Shown here one piece after another: positions 30,992 through 33,761 of a stretch of DNA of 33,761 nt. This stretch comes from Bacteroidetes bacterium GWA2_31_9 (GTDB lineage Bacteria; Bacteroidota; Bacteroidia; Bacteroidales; GWF2-33-38). Position 1 is the stretch's first letter. Each line of letters opens with the position of its first letter. Below the pieces are notes generated by a model. That model saw only the letters and a program-made list of their open reading frames with translations, was not told the origin of the DNA and made no database searches. The position numbers and the translations under genes are program-made. The stretch is taken from positions 2,001-35,761 of the forward strand of contig MEND01000052.1 of the NCBI GenBank assembly GCA_001768975.1. Direction: 5' to 3'.

Positions 30992-32236
30992 TTATATAAT
31001 AGACTTTAATTCAATACAGTCAACAAGTTCATTAGAAATATTCTTGTTAACATCAGCATTGAAATTTGAATCCGAATGTTTATTAAGAAAATAAAAGCTA
31101 AATCCATACATCATCCATGCTTGTCCCCATCTAATATATGGAATTTTAATTGAATGATTATTCTTAATTTGATAATAAAAACAACCATTTTTATCTTGCA
31201 TATTATCTATTGTCCAATTTAAAACTTTTTCAACTAAAAATATATTTTCTTCGATTTTACTAAGCCTATGCAACGTAGCAATAAGTTGAGCGGGACAGTG
31301 AATATCAATAGGATATACTTTTTTGTCATAATATTTTGGAGTACCATCTTCTAAGAAAAAATTCTCTAAATAATACTTTAATCCTAAATCAATATTATTA
31401 TTATAGCTTAAATCTCTTGAATATTTTTGGTATTCACTAATGCACTCCAACTTATAACCTGTATGAAAACTATCAACCCAATTTTGCATAGATGCCTTTC
31501 CAAAAAGCCAAGAACCATCATCTTTCTGATTTTTAACAACTGAATTTACCGATTGCTTTGCTATTTTTAAATAATTTTCATTTTTATTATATGAATATGC
31601 ACGTGCTAATAATCTGCTTCCTAAAAGTGAGGCATTAAAAACGCTTGTATTATCAAGTGGAGAATAAGAAAATATAAAACCATTTTCGTCTGTGGTTCTG
31701 TTTAGATTTTGAATTACAAACTCACAACTACTTAATGCTGTTTTAAGATAATCTTCGTTTTTAGTAATGTCGTAAGCATCCATTAATGAGTAAGATACAA
31801 AAGAAGTAACTACAATCGTAGGAGTTCCCTTTTTTAGAAAAAAAACTCTCGATTGCCAATCAAAATTATAACCCCAACATGCTCCTGCATAGCCTTGAGT
31901 TTGTAATTCAATAATTTTTTTTGCCAAGAAATTTATCTTTTCAAGATATTCTGGTCTTTTTTCAAATTTATATAAATTGCAATATGATGTCAAAAATAAA
32001 CCAAGACCTTTTGGATTATATCCTTTATTTATCAAAAGGAGAGTACGTAAATTATACGGAAATTTTTTAAAAAATTGTATTGTTGCTAATCTAAAAAAGC
32101 GAATAAATATTAAAGGATTAAATTTAAAAAACGGGCTATTTAAACCATCATAAGGATCCCATCCTTTGAATTTTTCATTTTCACAATATAATCTAAGATT
32201 ATTAAATGATGATGATATTTTATTCTGAATGCTCAA
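30992..32236 (-). CDS. Alpha/alpha-toroid (six-hairpin glycosidase-like) protein
   Basis: A 414-residue protein without signal peptide or membrane helix. It has repeating helical-hairpin blocks with small-aromatic signatures: GLGLFLTSYCNLYKF, GACWGYNFDWQSR, SFVSYSLMDAYDITK, NASLLGSRLLARAYSYN, DGSWLFGKASMQNWVDSFHTGY, HCPAQLIATL and PYIRWGQAWMMYG. These fit the alpha/alpha-toroid fold of glycoside hydrolases, sugar epimerases and polysaccharide lyases. Relatives in Bacteroidota polysaccharide loci are, from memory, often mislabelled 'delta-aminolevulinic acid dehydratase'. It probably modifies a surface glycan, but the reaction is unknown. It begins 50 bases after the PorP/SprF stop and may share its transcript, though the functions differ. 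Confidence 0.7.
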   Translation of the reverse strand: MSIQNKISSSFNNLRLYCENEKFKGWDPYDGLNSPFFKFNPLIFIRFFRLATIQFFKKFPYNLRTLLLINKGYNPKGLGLFLTSYCNLYKFEKRPEYLEKINFLAKKIIELQTQGYAGACWGYNFDWQSRVFFLKKGTPTIVVTSFVSYSLMDAYDITKNEDYLKTALSSCEFVIQNLNRTTDENGFIFSYSPLDNTSVFNASLLGSRLLARAYSYNKNENYLKIAKQSVNSVVKNQKDDGSWLFGKASMQNWVDSFHTGYKLECISEYQKYSRDLSYNNNIDLGLKYYLENFFLEDGTPKYYDKKVYPIDIHCPAQLIATLHRLSKIEENIFLVEKVLNWTIDNMQDKNGCFYYQIKNNHSIKIPYIRWGQAWMMYGFSFYFLNKHSDSNFNADVNKNISNELVDCIELKSII

Positions 32237-32286
32237 TAAATTGCTTAAATGTTAAATTAATGTTAAAATTAAATAAAAATAATTTA

Positions 32287-33225
32287 TTATTCTAATCTAT
32301 TTTTTATTTGTCCTCGTTTTTCTCCTTTTAAATCGTATAATGCCTTGACTTTACTTAAATTGCTCAATTTGAAATTAAGTAAAATTTCATGAGATCCATT
32401 ATTTGTTTTCCGAATAGAATTATAAATAAAATCATAAGTATAAAAAATAGAAAAATACTTTCCGCTATAACCTATCAAAAAATCAACTGAATTTCGATGA
32501 TTATAAATCAATCCTAAATTCAAATTATTACTAATATTGAATATCCCAGCAACCATTAACAAATATGGATTATAAAAGTTTGAAGATAAATAAATATTTG
32601 GATAAAAGGCAAGTTGGTTTGTTATAATATAATCATATTTAATTAAACAATTATAAACTCTCTGATTATAAATTTTATTAGAACTGATGCCATTTTTTGA
32701 ACTAATAATGTTTTGAAAAGCAACACTTGCTTGTAAATTGTTTTTAATAATTGTAATCCCAAAATCTGACTCGGGTTTATTGTATAAATAATTATTCCCA
32801 TTGAAAATTAATGGATCAATTTGCTCATGGCGAGTCTTTTGATAATAATTAATATTATTTGTTAATAATTTTGCACTTAATCCAAAAATAAAATCTGCTT
32901 CCAAAAATTTAATACTATAAGAATACGACAGAGATATTTCATTTTTTTTGAAGATTCCATATTTATCCTGTAAATAATATAAACCAGCTCCCATTTTTTT
33001 ATTTAACTTCATTACATATGATAAAGAATTTGTAACAGGTGCATCATCAAAACCTCTCCATTGAATTCTATCATGAATTTTTAAGGATGAATTTTTACTT
33101 TCTTGATTTAGTGAGGGCGATACAAGTGATGGGTCTAAAAATATCAGATTATATTGCTGTATTTGCTGAGAGAAAGTAAATTTACTTACAAACAATAAAA
33201 ATAATATTGCAACAAATATTTTCAT
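32287..33225 (-). CDS. PorP/SprF family T9SS-associated outer-membrane protein
   Basis: A 312-residue predicted outer-membrane beta-barrel. The signal peptide MKIFVAILFLLFVSKFTFSQ is followed by QQYNLIFLDPSLVSPSLNQ, matching the PorP/SprF start in which the first strand carries an NP(A/S)xxG-like pattern. Alternating strands then continue with SYVMKLNKKMGAGLYYLQDKYG, YSIKFLEADFIFGLSAKL and NNLNLGLIYNHRNSVDFLIGY. Family members help T9SS type B cargo reach and attach to the surface, and their genes usually sit directly after the cargo gene. Here the start codon directly follows the stop of a type B cargo protein in the same frame (TAAATG), which strongly supports that pairing. Confidence 0.88.
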   Translation of the reverse strand: MKIFVAILFLLFVSKFTFSQQIQQYNLIFLDPSLVSPSLNQESKNSSLKIHDRIQWRGFDDAPVTNSLSYVMKLNKKMGAGLYYLQDKYGIFKKNEISLSYSYSIKFLEADFIFGLSAKLLTNNINYYQKTRHEQIDPLIFNGNNYLYNKPESDFGITIIKNNLQASVAFQNIISSKNGISSNKIYNQRVYNCLIKYDYIITNQLAFYPNIYLSSNFYNPYLLMVAGIFNISNNLNLGLIYNHRNSVDFLIGYSGKYFSIFYTYDFIYNSIRKTNNGSHEILLNFKLSNLSKVKALYDLKGEKRGQIKNRLE

Positions 33226-33761
33226 TTATCTCAATATTGAAATTGATTTTTTCATTAAAAAGTCCGAGCTTTTATCTGGCCATAATAATATAAAATATGA
33301 AGCTTCTGGAACTAACTTACCATTATATTTTCCACTCCATGCTTCGTCATTTGTATAGCTTTCTTTTTCAAATATTAAGCTCCCATTTCTGTTATAAATT
33401 TGTATTTTGTTATTCGGGAAATAATTAATATTTTCTATGTATAAATTATCATTTATCCCATCTCCATTAGGAGTAAAAATGTCATAAATAATTAAATCTG
33501 AATATTCTTTTTCATTTACTTTAATATAAATACTATCAATAATATCACATAAGCTATTTGATATTGTGACATATAAAATAGATGAAATTTCGGGTTTCAA
33601 CAATATTTCCGCACCATTTTGACCATCCGACCATATATAATTATATTGTAAAGAATCTAATTTTAACGTGTATTCATCACCTTTGTAAATAGTAATAAAA
33701 TCTAGGATTTCTATACTTGGGGCATCATTTACATTTAATGATAATGTTACTGTACTATCGC
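33226..33761 (-). CDS. C-terminal part of a T9SS type B (gliding-type) surface protein, cut by window edge
   Basis: The track starts this ORF at a TTG at 33603, but the frame stays open to the last base of the window, giving about 178 codons of a longer protein. The visible part has the end of an Ig/PKD-like domain (KGDEYTLKLDSLQYNYIWSDG) and then a gliding motility-associated type B sorting domain: IFTPNGDGINDNLYIENI, KIQIYNRNGSLIFEKESY, WSGKYNGKLVPEASYFILL and KKSISILR. Type B domains send large adhesins such as SprB through T9SS with the help of a PorP/SprF partner, which is the next gene. The size and N-terminal domains lie outside the window. Confidence 0.9.
   Translation of the reverse strand, partial: DSTVTLSLNVNDAPSIEILDFITIYKGDEYTLKLDSLQYNYIWSDGQNGAEILLKPEISSILYVTISNSLCDIIDSIYIKVNEKEYSDLIIYDIFTPNGDGINDNLYIENINYFPNNKIQIYNRNGSLIFEKESYTNDEAWSGKYNGKLVPEASYFILLWPDKSSDFLMKKSISILR

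Overview
The window is AT-rich chromosomal DNA from a member of the Bacteroidota. The evidence is type IX secretion (T9SS) type A C-terminal sorting domains on three proteins, a type B sorting domain next to a PorP/SprF protein, a DUF4270 lipoprotein, a stand-alone half-length GT5 protein, starts without Shine-Dalgarno sequences, and TTG-N(18-20)-TAnnTTTG promoter matches. Catalase and an exported superoxide dismutase suggest an aerobic or aerotolerant lifestyle. I cannot place it below phylum.

Layout. (1) 460-3104, minus strand: a secreted metallophosphoesterase with a T9SS tail, then a pair consisting of a secreted rhodanese with a T9SS tail followed by a pentapeptide-repeat protein. (2) 3303-11213, plus strand: a 2636-residue surface protein with a propeller-like N-terminal region, two PKD domains, a choice-of-anchor/MAM-like domain, two copies of a ~195-residue module, 13 Ig-like repeats of about 89 residues and a T9SS tail; a strong hairpin terminator follows. 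(3) 11268-18069, minus strand: a run read as exported Mn-type SOD, catalase, alpha/beta hydrolase, GH130 glycoside phosphorylase and a GT4 glycosyltransferase fused to an alpha/alpha-toroid domain. The GT4 gene carries one in-frame TAA, so as written it is a pseudogene (or holds a sequence error). (4) 18070-19425: repeat-rich spacer around a DPM1-like GT2 gene. (5) 19426-21430, plus strand: three tightly packed genes (SUMF1/FGE-like protein, four-helix membrane protein, CPBP membrane protease). (6) 21550-25591, minus strand: half-length GT5 protein, DUF4270 lipoprotein, glmS. (7) 25858-30775, plus strand: panC, panD, YbhN/UPF0104 membrane protein, rfaE2-type nucleotidyltransferase, two small lipocalin-like lipoproteins, radA. 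Regions 6 and 7 look like a conserved Bacteroidota core block. (8) 30992-33761, minus strand: a T9SS type B cargo protein cut by the window edge, its PorP/SprF partner, and an alpha/alpha-toroid protein.

The most interesting unit is region 3. A glycosyltransferase and a GH130 phosphorylase, which could make and recycle the same mannoside, sit in one transcription unit with SOD and catalase, suggesting a stress-linked glycan or solute system. The FGE-like/membrane/CPBP trio in region 5 is the best candidate for an undescribed small system. Other notable points are sharply bounded identity tracts inside the giant gene, a ~110-bp repeat candidate with inverted arms, and a near-leaderless promoter for panD. 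No tRNA, rRNA, CRISPR array or intact transposase gene was seen.
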